From Psychrobacter sp. JB385 (GTDB lineage Bacteria; Pseudomonadota; Gammaproteobacteria; Pseudomonadales; Moraxellaceae), in contig NZ_FUKN01000001.1 in assembly GCF_900163785.1 (NCBI RefSeq), positions 396,927 through 460,926 of the forward strand: 64,000 bases of DNA, given 5' to 3'. Below the pieces are notes generated by a model that saw only the letters and a list, made by a program, of their open reading frames with translations, made no database searches and was not told where the DNA came from. The position numbers and the translations under genes are program-made. Positions 20,285-30,872 of this stretch are shown one piece after another; the first letter of the stretch is position 1, and each line of letters starts with the position of its first letter.

Positions 20285-21339
20285 TAACGGTATACCACCG
20301 CGTCCACGTCACGTTTGACCATTTCGCCCAATTGCCAAGCGTTTTCACCAGCATCGTTTAGCGTTTTGATTGCGATGTCAGCTTTGTCTTTAGGAACCAC
20401 GATGACAAAACCAACACCACAGTTGAAGGTGCGGTACATCTCACTCTGTTCAATATTGCCTTGGGTTTGTAGCCAAGTAAATAACTCTGAGAACTGCCAG
20501 CTATTGGTATCGATACTGGCGGCCAAATTCTCTGGTAGCACGCGAGGTAAATTATCGGTCAGACCACCACCTGTGATGTGAGACATCGCATGAAGCGCTG
20601 AGCTACCAAGGGTGTCTTGTAAGGCTTTAACGGCTTTCACATAGATGCGAGTAGGGGCCATTAGAGCGTCTTGGATAGGTTGACCATCTAACTGCTCATC
20701 GCTGCTGGTCACATCAACACCGCTCACTTCGATGACCTTACGAACCAACGAGTAACCGTTAGAGTGTGCGCCACTTGAAGCAAGCGCAATCAGTACATCA
20801 CCTTCAGCGACATTTTCACCCGTGATCACTTCGCTTTCTTCAACCACACCCACACAGAATCCGGCCAAGTCGTAATCTTCATCTTGATACATGCCTGGCA
20901 TCTCAGCCGTTTCGCCACCGATTAGCGCACAGTTTGATAGTTTACAGCCTTCACCAATACCAGTGACCACAGTAGCAGCAGTATCGACATCAAGCTTGCC
21001 TGTTGCATAATAGTCTAAAAAGAATAATGGCTCAGCGCCGCATACCAATAAATCGTTGACGCACATTGCGACCAAGTCGATACCGATGGTGTCGTGACGA
21101 TTCAGCTGCAAGGCCAATTTGAGCTTAGTGCCAACACCGTCAGTACCCGATACTAATAAAGGCGACGTGTAACCAGTTGGAATGCGACAAAGTGCGCCAA
21201 AGCCGCCAAGTCCGCCCACAACCTCAGGACGAGAGGTGGCTTTTGCCACTGATTTAATACGTTGAACCAGCGCATCGCCAGCATCAATATCAACGCCAGC
21301 ATCTTTGTAGCTTAAAGAAGGCTTGTTACTCATGGTCAT
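20284..21339 (-). CDS. purM: phosphoribosylformylglycinamidine cyclo-ligase (AIR synthetase)
   Basis: Fifth step of purine synthesis: ATP-dependent ring closure of FGAM to AIR. Motifs: [13 protein letters not shown] at the N-terminus, [21 protein letters not shown], the metal/nucleotide loop [21 protein letters not shown], and [13 protein letters not shown]. Length is 351, normal. Two ATGs lie two codons apart; the second (MSNKPSL) is the family-typical start, so the true protein may be 349 residues. First gene of a purM-purN operon; divergent from the permease gene at 21674. Confidence 0.96.
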   Translation of the reverse strand: MTMSNKPSLSYKDAGVDIDAGDALVQRIKSVAKATSRPEVVGGLGGFGALCRIPTGYTSPLLVSGTDGVGTKLKLALQLNRHDTIGIDLVAMCVNDLLVCGAEPLFFLDYYATGKLDVDTAATVVTGIGEGCKLSNCALIGGETAEMPGMYQDEDYDLAGFCVGVVEESEVITGENVAEGDVLIALASSGAHSNGYSLVRKVIEVSGVDVTSSDEQLDGQPIQDALMAPTRIYVKAVKALQDTLGSSALHAMSHITGGGLTDNLPRVLPENLAASIDTNSWQFSELFTWLQTQGNIEQSEMYRTFNCGVGFVIVVPKDKADIAIKTLNDAGENAWQLGEMVKRDVDAVVYR

Positions 21340-21673
21340 CTCACAATTTTATAGGGGAATGAAGGTCAGTCGGTAGAAAAGCGAATCGGTCGTGTTAATT
21401 TTGCTGATAGTGCGCGCATTATACCCAAAAATGCCCCTCACTCGCAAAGCAACTTGCCGATATTTGGCTGATTTTCACGAGGATTTGCGATAAGTCATCA
21501 ATTAGGCATCAAGAAACAAAAAAATGACGGATTTTTTTTTGGACTCTGCGATAATGGAACGCTAAATTTATTGTCAATAACGGCTCATTATTATACTGGT
21601 GTTACTCAATAGATATACGATCTACTCAATCACGCCGATGTCTTAAATTAGCCCAGTCATAGGATTGCTTATC
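21340..21673. other. divergent intergenic region between purM and the permease gene
   Basis: 334 bases with promoters in both directions. A TGCGATAAT (extended -10 pattern) at 21547-21555 is a possible rightward promoter, with a run of nine T upstream. No PurR-type operator was recognised. Confidence 0.45.
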
Positions 21674-22780
21674 ATGATAAACCAACCAATAGATCCCTTT
21701 TTTCGGCGTTTATTTATTGTCGTTGGTCTGGTTGTCGCTATTTATTTACTGTATTTGATGCTACCGGTCATTATGCCGTTTGTTGTGGCTTTTGTACTTG
21801 CTTATTTATTCAATCCGCTAGTGAGGCGTTTGTCAAAGTACCTCAAGCGTTGGGTAGCGATTATTATTGTGTACTCTACCATTACCTTTGGGATGGCATT
21901 GCTATTGTGGTGGTTAATCCCAACATTGTGGTATCAGTTGCAAGCTGCGTGGGATTATCTGCCCAAGGTGCTGAATTGGTACAATCAAGTAGTACGCGAA
22001 TGGTTTGTGACTAATACGCCCATGCGTTTGCCAAGACTTGAGTCCAAAGAATTCTCCGAAACTTTGCTAGATTATATGCAAACGAATTATAAATTTTCGG
22101 ATGCCAGCACCTTAATGAGTCAAGTCATTGCGTCAAGTATGATCTTTATTAACAACGCAGGCCTCATTGTGCTCGTGCCAATTTTGACTTTCTATTTCTT
22201 ATTTAATTGGGACAAACGCTTGCACACTTGGAAAATGGCACTTCCTGCTTCTCATTGTGAAAGAATCATTCATATTGCCCAAGAATGTGATCAAGCGCTG
22301 ATGGCTTTTATCAAAGGTCAGTTATTGGTGATGGTACTACTAGGAGCTATTTATGCGGTACAGTTACAGCTGATAGGGCTTGAGCTTGGGTTAATTATCG
22401 GTATGGTTGCAGGTATCGCAAGCTTTGTGCCTTACTTAGGTTTTGGTATTGGCTTTATCGCTGCCATCATCGCCTGTCTATTCCAGTTTGGACTAGATTG
22501 GACCTATTTGTCATTGGTGGTCGGTGCATTTTTAGTTGGACAAGCAGCAGAAGGCTATATTTTACAGCCATTGTTGTTGGGCGATAAGATCGGTTTATCA
22601 CCATTGTGGGTTATTTTTGCTGTGCTGGCAGGAGCAAGCCTATTGGGCTTCGTCGGTATGTTGATTGCATTGCCAGTCTCTGCTGTGCTTAATGTATTGT
22701 TCCGTCATTTGTACGCTTACTACCGCTCAACCGATTTTTATAGAGGCCGTAAACAACTGGTTTTGTTCAAAAAAGAGTAG
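21674..22780 (+). CDS. AI-2E family transporter / PerM-like permease
   Basis: Inner-membrane protein of the AI-2 exporter (UPF0118, PerM) family with about seven to eight hydrophobic helices. The pattern of an N-terminal three-helix region (VVGLVVAIYLLYLMLPVIM), a long soluble section (about 70-145) and C-terminal helices ending with LLGDKIGLSPLWVIFAVLAG is typical. The ATG at 21674 is chosen over a TTG at 21665; AGGA lies 9 bases upstream of the ATG. Length is 368. The actual substrate varies in this family and is not known. Position between purM and hda matches Moraxellaceae gene order. Confidence 0.88.
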   Translation: MINQPIDPFFRRLFIVVGLVVAIYLLYLMLPVIMPFVVAFVLAYLFNPLVRRLSKYLKRWVAIIIVYSTITFGMALLLWWLIPTLWYQLQAAWDYLPKVLNWYNQVVREWFVTNTPMRLPRLESKEFSETLLDYMQTNYKFSDASTLMSQVIASSMIFINNAGLIVLVPILTFYFLFNWDKRLHTWKMALPASHCERIIHIAQECDQALMAFIKGQLLVMVLLGAIYAVQLQLIGLELGLIIGMVAGIASFVPYLGFGIGFIAAIIACLFQFGLDWTYLSLVVGAFLVGQAAEGYILQPLLLGDKIGLSPLWVIFAVLAGASLLGFVGMLIALPVSAVLNVLFRHLYAYYRSTDFYRGRKQLVLFKKE

Positions 22781-23142
22781 GTAGCTCAGTAGTTAGCCAA
22801 TTGGGTCATGGAGTCCAAATGGTTAATGAAAAATTAAGAAAGCTGCGCCCATTCCACCTTAATCTGTAAAAGACTTGTCAGTCATTTTGCAAATATGTTA
22901 TATATAGGCGCAGTATTGATGGTATAAGTGGCTATTGAGCATATCGTGCATAAGCGTTATTTTAGTAAATATGCTTGCGGTTTACACTCAAAAAAAGACG
23001 ATTGATACACGCTATTAATCGGTAGCAAGTCATTTGTATTATATAGTCACTATTAAATAGTATCAGCGCAGTACATGTCTTTAGAATGATACTTTATCCC
23101 TTTTTTTATTATATTGCATTACGCAAAACGAGTTGATGATTC
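22781..23142. other. intergenic region before hda
   Basis: 362 bases without a recognised gene, tRNA or strong terminator. It is AT-rich near 23050-23130 and is expected to contain the hda promoter. Confidence 0.5.
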
Positions 23143-23946
23143 ATGGCAGAAGCACAGCTAAGTCTCAATCTGGACATTAAGCATGATGCAAGTTTAAGCG
23201 ACTTTGCTGGGCCAGGTTGGATGTCGATTATTGATGCAGTACGGCAACTCCACGTCGGCCTGATCGGTCAGCTATATCTGTTTGGCAGTCCTGCCACGGG
23301 TAAATCTCATCTGCTGTCTGCTATTTGTGAGTCGTTTATTGAGATGGACAAGTCGGCGATTTGTTTGTCGCTCAATGAGCTGATTCATACAGATGTACAT
23401 GTGCTTTCTTCTTTAGAGAACTTCGATCTGATTGCAATCGATGATTTAGAGGTGCTTGAGCAAAGCAGTCAGTGGCAAGAAGCCTTGTTTCACCTGATCA
23501 ATCGCAGCCGTGAAGGGCAGCGTCAGTTGCTGTTTGCGGCCAATACGCCTGCTGGTGATTTGCCCTTTCAGCTAAGAGATTTGATGACTCGTTTGGCACA
23601 AGCGCCTACGTTTAAAGTCCCGAATGGTCATGATCTTGCTGACCGTCAAGCCTTATTACAGTCTATTTTACGCCGTCGTGGCTGGCAGTTTGATGATCGA
23701 ATTATTGATCATTTGCTGACGGAAGGACCTCATCGTATTGGGGCCATGATGGAAGTACTTAACTATATTCAGCCTATGTTTTCTAACCTTGGGCGTAGTA
23801 ACATATCCAAAGCAGTCATCAGCGATGCTCTACGTACTATTGATGAGCAGACGCTAGCTGCTGAGCTTGCTGATATTGCACAAGAAACACAAGTAGATAA
23901 TGACGCAGCTGGTCAAGAGCAGCATACAATGCCTCTCGATTTTTAG
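23143..23946 (+). CDS. hda: DnaA regulatory inactivator Hda
   Basis: AAA+ protein that, bound to the DNA polymerase sliding clamp, makes DnaA hydrolyse its ATP and prevents extra initiation. The N-terminal clamp-binding motif QLSLNL (residues 5-10) is present. Walker A is GSPATGKS (48-55), the Walker B region LIAIDDLE follows, and the arginine-finger region DLMTRLAQAP is as in Hda and DnaA. There is no C-terminal DnaA DNA-binding domain; length is 267, slightly longer than E. coli Hda because of a polar C-terminal tail. Followed after 57 bases by a DUF2057 gene. Confidence 0.93.
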   Translation: MAEAQLSLNLDIKHDASLSDFAGPGWMSIIDAVRQLHVGLIGQLYLFGSPATGKSHLLSAICESFIEMDKSAICLSLNELIHTDVHVLSSLENFDLIAIDDLEVLEQSSQWQEALFHLINRSREGQRQLLFAANTPAGDLPFQLRDLMTRLAQAPTFKVPNGHDLADRQALLQSILRRRGWQFDDRIIDHLLTEGPHRIGAMMEVLNYIQPMFSNLGRSNISKAVISDALRTIDEQTLAAELADIAQETQVDNDAAGQEQHTMPLDF

Positions 23947-24003
23947 TATTAAGAACACCCATTTTTTCTATCCAAAACGCTTTTACTATTAATGGAACCC
24001 CTT

Positions 24004-24711
24004 ATGAAACCCAATGCTTCTTTGCTAAAAAAAATGACTCTCAGTACGTTACTTGTTGCTGCTGCGTCCGTTCCTATGCTGTCACAGGCAGCGGTAACTT
24101 TGTCGGTTGATGACCATATCAAAGTCACTGCCATCAATGGACAGGAGTTACAGCAGAGTATTTTTCAGCCATTAACCAAAGAGTTTACGCTTGAGCCAGG
24201 TCGTCATGCAATTACCGCCAAATACGATCGTTTATATGATTTGCGCCGTGATGAACATGACTACTTACGTTCTGGGAATGTCAGTGTCGTCGCAGAATTG
24301 GCGGACAATCAAAACTATCGTCTGGTTATGCTAAATCAGCCAGAAGAGTATCAAGCAGCCAGAGAATATGCCAAACAACCGACGCTAGCGATACAGCAAA
24401 ATGGTACAGTAATCGCAAGTCAACAAGCGATGGCTGGCAGTCAGGGCAGTTTATTTGCAGGGTTGGGTAAAGCGTTGGGCGGCGTGTTTGATGGAACAGG
24501 TGATGCTGAAATGCAGAACCAGCGTGCTATTGCTGCGATCAGTCCAGCAACGACAAACACTCAAACCAATATGAATGCTGGAGCAGGTACTTCTATCACT
24601 CAAACCACAAACATGAACGCATCTACGGATAAGCTGGATCAATTTATGCAAATTTGGTTACAAGCAACGCCAGCTGAGCGTGAAAAAATGCGCCAATGGG
24701 TACAAAAGTAA
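24004..24711 (+). CDS. DUF2057 (YccT-like) secreted protein
   Basis: Predicted periplasmic protein. The N-terminus is a signal peptide (Lys-rich start, hydrophobic STLLVAAASVPML, cleavage near SQAA). The mature part VTLSVDDHIKVTAINGQEL resembles the E. coli YccT/DUF2057 beta-strand domain, then PGRHAITAKYDRLYDLRR and LVMLNQPEEYQAAREYAKQP. The C-terminal third is a low-complexity Asn/Thr/Ala stretch followed by a helix ending ATPAEREKMRQWVQK. ATG at 24004 is preferred over one at 23992. Length 235. In some enterobacteria YccT affects curli; no such link is visible here. Confidence 0.82.
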   Translation: MKPNASLLKKMTLSTLLVAAASVPMLSQAAVTLSVDDHIKVTAINGQELQQSIFQPLTKEFTLEPGRHAITAKYDRLYDLRRDEHDYLRSGNVSVVAELADNQNYRLVMLNQPEEYQAAREYAKQPTLAIQQNGTVIASQQAMAGSQGSLFAGLGKALGGVFDGTGDAEMQNQRAIAAISPATTNTQTNMNAGAGTSITQTTNMNASTDKLDQFMQIWLQATPAEREKMRQWVQK

Positions 24712-24739
24712 CGCGTTATTTTTATCAAGTTTGAGACCA

Positions 24740-24769
24740 AAAAAAAGCACCTATTAAGGTGCTTTTTTC
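24740..24769. terminator. bidirectional terminator between DUF2057 gene and dps
   Basis: GCACCT / AGGTGC stem with a four-base loop, A run upstream and six T downstream, between convergent genes. Confidence 0.85.
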
Positions 24770-24856
24770 TTGTGCTATATATTTTTAGTACCATAAATTC
24801 TTTGATGCTATGAACATAAAGGCACTATTTGAGCGAGTTATTAGTTGAGCGAATGA

Positions 24857-25342
24857 TTAGCCCAAAAATGCATTGTACATCCATACATGCTTCTCTTGTA
24901 GCTGCACATATTCGTCTACCAAATCTGCTGTACCTTGATCTTCTGCTTCTTGCGCTGCCGCTGATACGTCACGTTGTTCTTCGATCAGTGTTTGTAAGCC
25001 AGTCACAATACCTTTTACACAAGTCTTGCCATCTTTAACGTTTTTATCTTCTTTGATGGTGGTGTGCTGAGCAAAGTCACTATACGCATGTAGTGGCGTG
25101 CCACCTAGCGTCAAGATACGCTCTGCAATCTCATCAATCTGCAATTGCAGCTCAGTGTATAGCTCTTCAAACTTAGGATGTAGTGAAAAGAAATGCTCGC
25201 CTTTCACGTTCCAATGATAACCGCGCACATTGATATAAAACGTATGATAGCTCGATAATAGACCATTTAGCTTTGTGATCACGCCGCTCATGTCAACTTT
25301 TTCTAGACCAATTTGGTTTGTGTCGTTATTAGTATGACTCAT
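24857..25342 (-). CDS. dps: Dps-family ferritin-like protein
   Basis: Dodecameric iron-storage and DNA-protection protein of stationary phase and oxidative stress. The ferroxidase residues are visible: His in YHWNVKG, His in SLHPKF, and Asp/Glu in the segment QLQIDEIAERI. Length is 161, normal. The N-terminus is short and acidic (MSHTNNDTNQIGLEK) and lacks the lysine-rich DNA-binding tail of E. coli Dps, so DNA binding is uncertain. Strong AAGGAT before the ATG (minus strand). Single gene with a terminator shared with the DUF2057 gene. Confidence 0.93.
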   Translation of the reverse strand: MSHTNNDTNQIGLEKVDMSGVITKLNGLLSSYHTFYINVRGYHWNVKGEHFFSLHPKFEELYTELQLQIDEIAERILTLGGTPLHAYSDFAQHTTIKEDKNVKDGKTCVKGIVTGLQTLIEEQRDVSAAAQEAEDQGTADLVDEYVQLQEKHVWMYNAFLG

Positions 25343-25716
25343 AGTATTATCCTTATAGTGTGAGTGTTGATATAAAAAGTTAGAGAAGGTTAAAAGTGTA
25401 GCAACTTGCCTATCTTATTACTATAGGTTCTTAACGTATCAAATTTAATAGGTTAATGCTTTTCAAACTTGAATATCGTCTAATACCTATTACAATTAAT
25501 AAAGATCTCGTCTGCCTTCTCTCGATGGTTATCATAATAACAAATGACTATCTATAAGTTAAATTCAATGAATTTAATAATGCGATTGGTTTTACAAATT
25601 TATATGCGTTAAGAATGGCACTCTACACGACCATGCATTCAAGCGATAAATTATACTTGTTAATCGTGATATCCCCTTTATGGATTATTAGACCAGCGAT
25701 AAAGGGGAGGTTTGTA
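25343..25716. other. AT-rich intergenic region between dps and the YcxB-like gene
   Basis: 374 bases, very AT-rich near dps, where its promoter should lie. CCCCTTTA at 25673 and TAAAGGGG at 25700 form an 8-pair stem with a 19-base loop but no T run on either strand; it may be a weak terminator or stabilising hairpin for the minus-strand YcxB-like gene. No OxyR or Fur box could be named with confidence. Confidence 0.5.
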
Positions 25717-26373
25717 TTAAGCTGGCGGTTTTAAGTTTTCAGGATTTAAACCTTTGACAGCGACCACTTCTTGTAAGTGTTGACGCACTGTGTCAATCGG
25801 GAATTTTTGTGCTTGCAAGCGCTTTGGTAAAATCTGGCTACCTTGCTGACCTTTCATCTCAAACATCATAAAAATATAGTCGTCTGTCTCATCCCAGCTT
25901 TTGATAGCGGTCCAAGGAATAACGGCTTGCTGAGTAGAACCAGCTCGCATCTGCATACCGCGCATCTGACTTTTCATCATTTCAGGCTGATTGCTTGGCA
26001 TTGCCATCACCAAGCCATGTTTTTGCACACCCAATTTCATTTGGCGCATCTCATCTGGCATTTCTTGATCGGCTACTTGTTTCTCAAACTCTCTTTTGAC
26101 ATACCATTTAAAGCCAAGCGTACGAACCAACAGATAAATCACGACTGCCACTATCATCAGCCAAAAAATAATGGTGGAATAGCCAGTGACAAAAACAAGG
26201 CCTACAGCCGCTAATATCACAACGATTGCTATGATGATCCATTCTTTTTTCTTGATGCTTTTTAGACCAAAAGAAGGGCTGGCACTGGCAAAAAGCTCGT
26301 ACTGTGCTTGGTGAAATTCAGCCTCGGTGATGTTTAAGGCGACAGGTTGCAGCGTATAAGGGTACAAGGCCAT
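25717..26373 (-). CDS. YcxB-like two-helix membrane protein
   Basis: Predicted inner-membrane protein with two adjacent hydrophobic helices (about 46-66 and 68-88: IIIAIVVILAAVGLVFVTGY and TIIFWLMIVAVVIYLLV), then a cytoplasmic domain with PWTAIKSWDETDDYIFMMF and SQILPKRLQ. That pattern (W.. I..ETDDYIF, then a PKR motif) is typical of the YcxB-like C-terminal domain. Length is 218. Function in the family is unknown. Single gene, followed by dps on the same strand 374 bases further on. Confidence 0.8.
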   Translation of the reverse strand: MALYPYTLQPVALNITEAEFHQAQYELFASASPSFGLKSIKKKEWIIIAIVVILAAVGLVFVTGYSTIIFWLMIVAVVIYLLVRTLGFKWYVKREFEKQVADQEMPDEMRQMKLGVQKHGLVMAMPSNQPEMMKSQMRGMQMRAGSTQQAVIPWTAIKSWDETDDYIFMMFEMKGQQGSQILPKRLQAQKFPIDTVRQHLQEVVAVKGLNPENLKPPA

Positions 26374-26875
26374 AAAGGTTTCTCAAATACTTGTATGAAA
26401 AGCGTTGGGTTTAAATCGTCAAATGACAGCAGTAATGCGATATTTGACCAGATGTCGAAAAATAGTATGCGCTTATCTTACCGAAAAGCGCTCCTAAATG
26501 AAACAGATAAGCCATGCTCTTCACCGATAGAAGGCACATTATTGCCATTAATCGAGCCAGACGGTGCAAATTGAGAATAATTGTAGGTAGTAGTATGACT
26601 TATCGTCGAAATAGGTTTGCTAGAAATCAAATATATGAGGCCAAGCAGCGTATTTGGAAAACGCGCAAAATTTGACCAAAACATGGTCAAATCTGCTAGG
26701 TCTTGGTATGATAGCGTCTGCCTTATGGTTTGATAAAAATAGTTTGATAAAAAATAGGGCAGCATGACAAGATAGTTATTGAGTTATCAAGCGTAGTCAT
26801 ATCTATGAGCTGACCAATAATTATACCAATAATGTTTCAACTTCTTATTCACTTTTAGTGTGACAGGCAACGATT
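26374..26875. other. intergenic region upstream of serS
   Basis: 502 bases. Two overlapping short ORFs (for example 26478-26765 on -) were considered and rejected: no ribosome-binding site and no recognisable features. The region must hold promoters for serS and the divergent YcxB-like gene. No T-box or other riboswitch was recognised. Confidence 0.5.
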
Positions 26876-28162
26876 ATGATTGATCCAAAACTCTTACGCG
26901 GCGATTTAAGCGATTTACAGCAACAACTGGCCACTCGTGGCTATACGCTTGATATGGAGTTTTGGCAGTCGATTGAGTCCGAGCGTAAATCGTTGCAAGT
27001 CAAAACAGAAGAATTGCAATCACGCCGTAACGCTGGTGCTAAGCAAGTCGGTGCTCTCAAAAAATCAGGCGAAGATGCCAGTGAGCTATTGGCTGAGATG
27101 CAAAGCGTTAGCGGTGAGATCAAAGCTGCTGAAGACGAGCTACGCACCTTACAAGAGCGACTGACTCAAGCGGCGCTACAGATTCCAAATATTCCAGCGG
27201 CAGATGTACCAGTGGGTACGTCAGAAGACGATAACGTAGAAGTACGCAAGTGGGGCACACCGCGTACGTTTGATTTTGAGATTCAAGATCATACCCATAT
27301 CGGTGAGACGCTTGGTATGCTCGACTTTGAGGCCGCAACCAAACTGACAGGAAGCCGCTTTAACGTGCTAAAAGGTCAATTGGCGCAATTGCATCGCGCA
27401 CTGATTCAATTTATGCTCAACACCCATACCATGAAATACGGCTATCTTGAGACTTATGTGCCTTATATCGTCAATAGCGATAGTCTAAAAGGGACGGGTC
27501 AGTTGCCTAAATTTGAAGATGATTTGTTTAAGCTGAGCAATCACACGAATAATGATGAGATGGATTTTTATTTGATTCCAACCGCTGAAGTGCCAATGAC
27601 TAATTTGGTACGCGGCGAGCGTTTGGATATCAAAGAGCTACCGCTAAAATTTACCGCGCATACGCCATGTTTCCGTAGTGAAGCGGGCTCACACGGGCGT
27701 GATACTCGTGGCTTGATTCGTCAGCATCAATTTGAAAAAGTAGAAATGGTCAACGTTGGCACCGCAGAGCAATCTGATGACTTGCTAGAAGCGATGACAG
27801 GACAGGCCGAATATATCTTGCAGCAGCTTGAGTTGCCATACCGTACGGTACAACTATGTACGGGTGATATGGGGTTTGCCGCACAAAAAACCTATGACAT
27901 CGAAGTATGGCTACCAAGCCAAGACACGTACCGCGAAATCTCTAGCTGCTCTAACTGCGGTGACTTCCAAGCGCGCCGTATGGGTACGCGTGTCAAAGAT
28001 GGCAAGCAGACCAGCTTGGCTCATACTCTAAACGGTTCGGGTTTAGCGGTTGGCCGTACGCTGCTAGCAGTGATGGAAAATCATCAAAATGCTGACGGTA
28101 GCATCACGATTCCAGAAGTATTACGTCCGTTTATGGGCGGTGCTGAGCGTATTGAAATTTGA
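26876..28162 (+). CDS. serS: seryl-tRNA synthetase
   Basis: Class II synthetase that charges tRNA-Ser (and starts selenocysteine synthesis where present). N-terminal long coiled-coil arm (about 25-105, rich in E, K, Q and L), then the class II catalytic core: motif 2 [16 protein letters not shown], and motif 3 [18 protein letters not shown] near the C-terminus, followed by [10 protein letters not shown]. Length is 428, normal. A tRNA-Ser substrate (anticodon TGA) is also in this window at 50475. Confidence 0.97.
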   Translation: MIDPKLLRGDLSDLQQQLATRGYTLDMEFWQSIESERKSLQVKTEELQSRRNAGAKQVGALKKSGEDASELLAEMQSVSGEIKAAEDELRTLQERLTQAALQIPNIPAADVPVGTSEDDNVEVRKWGTPRTFDFEIQDHTHIGETLGMLDFEAATKLTGSRFNVLKGQLAQLHRALIQFMLNTHTMKYGYLETYVPYIVNSDSLKGTGQLPKFEDDLFKLSNHTNNDEMDFYLIPTAEVPMTNLVRGERLDIKELPLKFTAHTPCFRSEAGSHGRDTRGLIRQHQFEKVEMVNVGTAEQSDDLLEAMTGQAEYILQQLELPYRTVQLCTGDMGFAAQKTYDIEVWLPSQDTYREISSCSNCGDFQARRMGTRVKDGKQTSLAHTLNGSGLAVGRTLLAVMENHQNADGSITIPEVLRPFMGGAERIEI

Positions 28163-28175
28163 GGGTAATGACGTT

Positions 28176-28556
28176 ATGAATACTTTGTCTATAGTTGATA
28201 AATTGAATTACTCACAATATCTCATCTATGGTCAAAGTAGTGGCGACAGCTTGTTAGGCTTTGAAATGGATGCCAATATATTTTTCTGTTGTAAGGAAAA
28301 CAATGTTGGCTGTGATTTTATTTATCAGGAACGTCATGATGACGCGAACTGCATGCTTACGTTGTATTGTAAATTTGCAAATAATATAAGCTATCAGCAA
28401 ATCGCAGATTATTTAGAGGAGAGATGGCTTCAGTATGTGTGTTATCGAGAATTTGAGAAACATTATATTGAGGTCGTTAACGACCAATTGATTTTTTATT
28501 ATGTGACCCGATCAAGTCATGGACTAGGAGTAACAGGGAAAATTGTTGCTACTTAG
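28176..28556 (+). CDS. unrecognised 126-residue protein
   Basis: A small cytoplasmic-looking protein with no signal peptide or membrane helix. It is rich in aromatic residues and cysteine (IFFCCKENNVGCDF, YVCYREFEKHY) and has no motif I recognise. GAGGG lies 10 bases upstream of the ATG, overlapping the serS stop, so it may be translated from the serS transcript. The open frame runs further upstream inside serS to 28089, but the ATG at 28176 is better placed. Base composition is more AT-rich than serS or the following tkt. It might be a recently acquired or lineage-specific gene. Confidence 0.6.
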   Translation: MNTLSIVDKLNYSQYLIYGQSSGDSLLGFEMDANIFFCCKENNVGCDFIYQERHDDANCMLTLYCKFANNISYQQIADYLEERWLQYVCYREFEKHYIEVVNDQLIFYYVTRSSHGLGVTGKIVAT

Positions 28557-28649
28557 TTTATAATGAGCCACCTATTTAGATATCTAAGCAAATTCAGTTC
28601 AATAACCTTTTTCATTCAAATAAACTTTCCTTTAATATTAGGACACGCT

Positions 28650-30647
28650 ATGCCCACCCCAATTAACGAACGTAAACTAGCCAATGCCATCCGTGTACTG
28701 TCGTTTGACGCGGTTCAAAAAGCCAACTCTGGACATCCGGGTGCGCCAATGGGTATGGCTGATATTGCCGAAGTTTTGTGGCGCAAATTTTTGAAGCACA
28801 ATCCAGCTGATCCTAATTGGCACAACCGTGATCGCTTTGTACTGTCAAACGGTCATGGCTCGATGCTTATCTACTCATTGTTACATTTATCAGGTTATGA
28901 TGTGAGCGTTGATGACCTAAAAGGTTTCCGTCAGCTGCATTCAAAAACCCCTGGTCATCCTGAACTTGGTTACACGCCTGGTGTCGAGACGACGACTGGT
29001 CCACTAGGACAAGGTATTGCTAATGCGGTTGGTTTTGCAATCGCAGAGAAGACACTCGCCGCACAGTTCAACCGTGACGGTCATAATATCGTCGATCATC
29101 ATACCTATGCGTTCCTCGGCGATGGTTGCTTGATGGAAGGTATCAGTCATGAAGTGTGCTCGCTCGCTGGCACGTTAGGTCTTGGCAAGTTAGTCTTCTT
29201 CTATGACGACAATGGCATCTCAATCGATGGTAATGTCGAAGGCTGGTTCACTGATGATACCGAGGCGCGCTTTAAGTCATATGGCTGGCAAGTTATCAAA
29301 GTTGACGGTCATGATACTGATGCGATCACGCAAGCAACTGAGCAAGCGATTGCAGAGACTACTAAGCCAAGCCTCATCATTTGCAAAACCACGATCGGTG
29401 CTGGTAGCCCGAACAAGCAAGGTCTAGCGGCCAGTCATGGCGCACCACTCGGTGATGACGAAATCGCCTTGACCCGTGATGCACTATCTTGGAAGCATGC
29501 TCCATTTGAATTAGATGACGAAATCTATGAAGCGTGGGATGCCAAAGCCAAAGGCGATGTACAGCAAAAGAACTGGGACGCGGACTTTGAAGCGTACAAA
29601 AAAGCCTATCCAGAGATTGCAGCAGAATTGTCACGTCGTCTAAATGGCGAGTTGCCTGCTGATTTTGCTAGCCAAGCACAAGCGTATATCCAGCAAACGC
29701 AAGAAGCGGGCGGCGATGTCGCTAGTCGTAAAGCGAGTCAAAACGCGATCAACAGCTTACAGCCGTTATTGCCAGAACTATTGGGCGGCTCAGCAGATTT
29801 AGCTGGTTCTAACCTTACGCTATTCAAAGGCGCTAAAGGCATTGAGAAAGACGCTGATGGTAACTACATCTATTACGGCGTGCGCGAGTTCGGTATGACC
29901 GCGATTGCCAATGGTATTGCATTGCATGGTGGCTTTATCCCTTACGTAGCGACTTTCCTCATGTTTATGGAATACGCACGTAACGCCGTACGCATGGGCG
30001 CACTGATGAAACAGCGCGTCATCCATGTCTATACGCATGACTCTATCGGTCTGGGCGAAGATGGCCCAACGCATCAGCCAGTTGAGCAATTGACTAGTCT
30101 ACGTACCACTCCAAATCTACGTACATGGCGTCCATGTGATGCGACCGAGTCTGCAAGTGCTTGGGTAGAAGCAATCAAATCAGAAAATAACCCATCAGCG
30201 TTGATTTTTAGCCGTCAGAGCTTGCCGCATCAAGCACGTGATAGCGAGCAAGTAGCGAATATCACCAAAGGTGGTTATGTACTGGCGAAAGAGCAGGGCG
30301 AGCTACAAGCCATCATCATCGCGACAGGTTCAGAAGTTGGCCTAGCGATGGAAGCGTACGAAACATTGAGCGCAAATGGTGTTGGCATCCGTGTGGTGTC
30401 TATGCCGTGTGCTGAGATTTTCGTCGAGCAAGATGCTAGCTATCGCGAAGCTGTATTGCCAGCCAATATTCGTGCTCGCGTCGCAGTAGAAGCCGCGCAT
30501 GTAGATTACTGGTATAAGTTCGTTGGTCTAGATGGCAAAGTCATCGGCATGACGACTTATGGCGAATCTGCTCCTGCTAGCGACTTGTATAAAGAGTTCG
30601 GTATCACGACTGATGCTGTGGTTGAAGCGGTGAATAGCTTGGTGTAA
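28650..30647 (+). CDS. tkt: transketolase
   Basis: Thiamine-diphosphate enzyme that moves two-carbon units in the pentose phosphate pathway. Motifs: [10 protein letters not shown] near the N-terminus, the ThDP-binding GDGCLMEG followed about 30 residues later by [10 protein letters not shown], and the central ThDP pocket with GVREFGM. The last third carries the transketolase C-terminal domain ([16 protein letters not shown]: IRVVSMP). Length is 665. The frame extends upstream to 28563, but AGGA lies six bases before the ATG at 28650, giving the family-typical start [14 protein letters not shown]. Followed by a terminator. Confidence 0.97.
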   Translation: MPTPINERKLANAIRVLSFDAVQKANSGHPGAPMGMADIAEVLWRKFLKHNPADPNWHNRDRFVLSNGHGSMLIYSLLHLSGYDVSVDDLKGFRQLHSKTPGHPELGYTPGVETTTGPLGQGIANAVGFAIAEKTLAAQFNRDGHNIVDHHTYAFLGDGCLMEGISHEVCSLAGTLGLGKLVFFYDDNGISIDGNVEGWFTDDTEARFKSYGWQVIKVDGHDTDAITQATEQAIAETTKPSLIICKTTIGAGSPNKQGLAASHGAPLGDDEIALTRDALSWKHAPFELDDEIYEAWDAKAKGDVQQKNWDADFEAYKKAYPEIAAELSRRLNGELPADFASQAQAYIQQTQEAGGDVASRKASQNAINSLQPLLPELLGGSADLAGSNLTLFKGAKGIEKDADGNYIYYGVREFGMTAIANGIALHGGFIPYVATFLMFMEYARNAVRMGALMKQRVIHVYTHDSIGLGEDGPTHQPVEQLTSLRTTPNLRTWRPCDATESASAWVEAIKSENNPSALIFSRQSLPHQARDSEQVANITKGGYVLAKEQGELQAIIIATGSEVGLAMEAYETLSANGVGIRVVSMPCAEIFVEQDASYREAVLPANIRARVAVEAAHVDYWYKFVGLDGKVIGMTTYGESAPASDLYKEFGITTDAVVEAVNSLV

Positions 30648-30676
30648 TTAACCTAACTTAGTTAGTATTTAAAAAA

Positions 30677-30712
30677 TAGAGCTACTGGAGAAATCTGGTG
30701 GCTTTTTTATTA
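30677..30712 (+). terminator. intrinsic terminator after tkt
   Basis: Stem AGCTACTGG / CTGGTGGCT with two G-U pairs, followed by six T, about 30 bases after the stop. Confidence 0.7.
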
Positions 30713-30872
30713 TTCGTAACAAAGTAAAAGATTGATTAATGTATATAGAAATAGTTAACATGCTTAAAAATATGTATTAGATTAGTAAAAAAAGTTTACA
30801 ATACATAATTAATCATGCATGGCTTATTGCAAAGCATGAATGCTAAATTAACTTTATCCAATGAGCCTATAC

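Noticed and set aside
25673..25707. CCCCTTTA / TAAAGGGG stem as a standard terminator
   Set aside because: No T tract on either strand and a long loop, so it is noted only inside the intergenic entry.
26478..26765. 95-codon minus-strand ORF upstream of serS
   Set aside because: No ribosome-binding site, no family features, and it overlaps the expected serS promoter.
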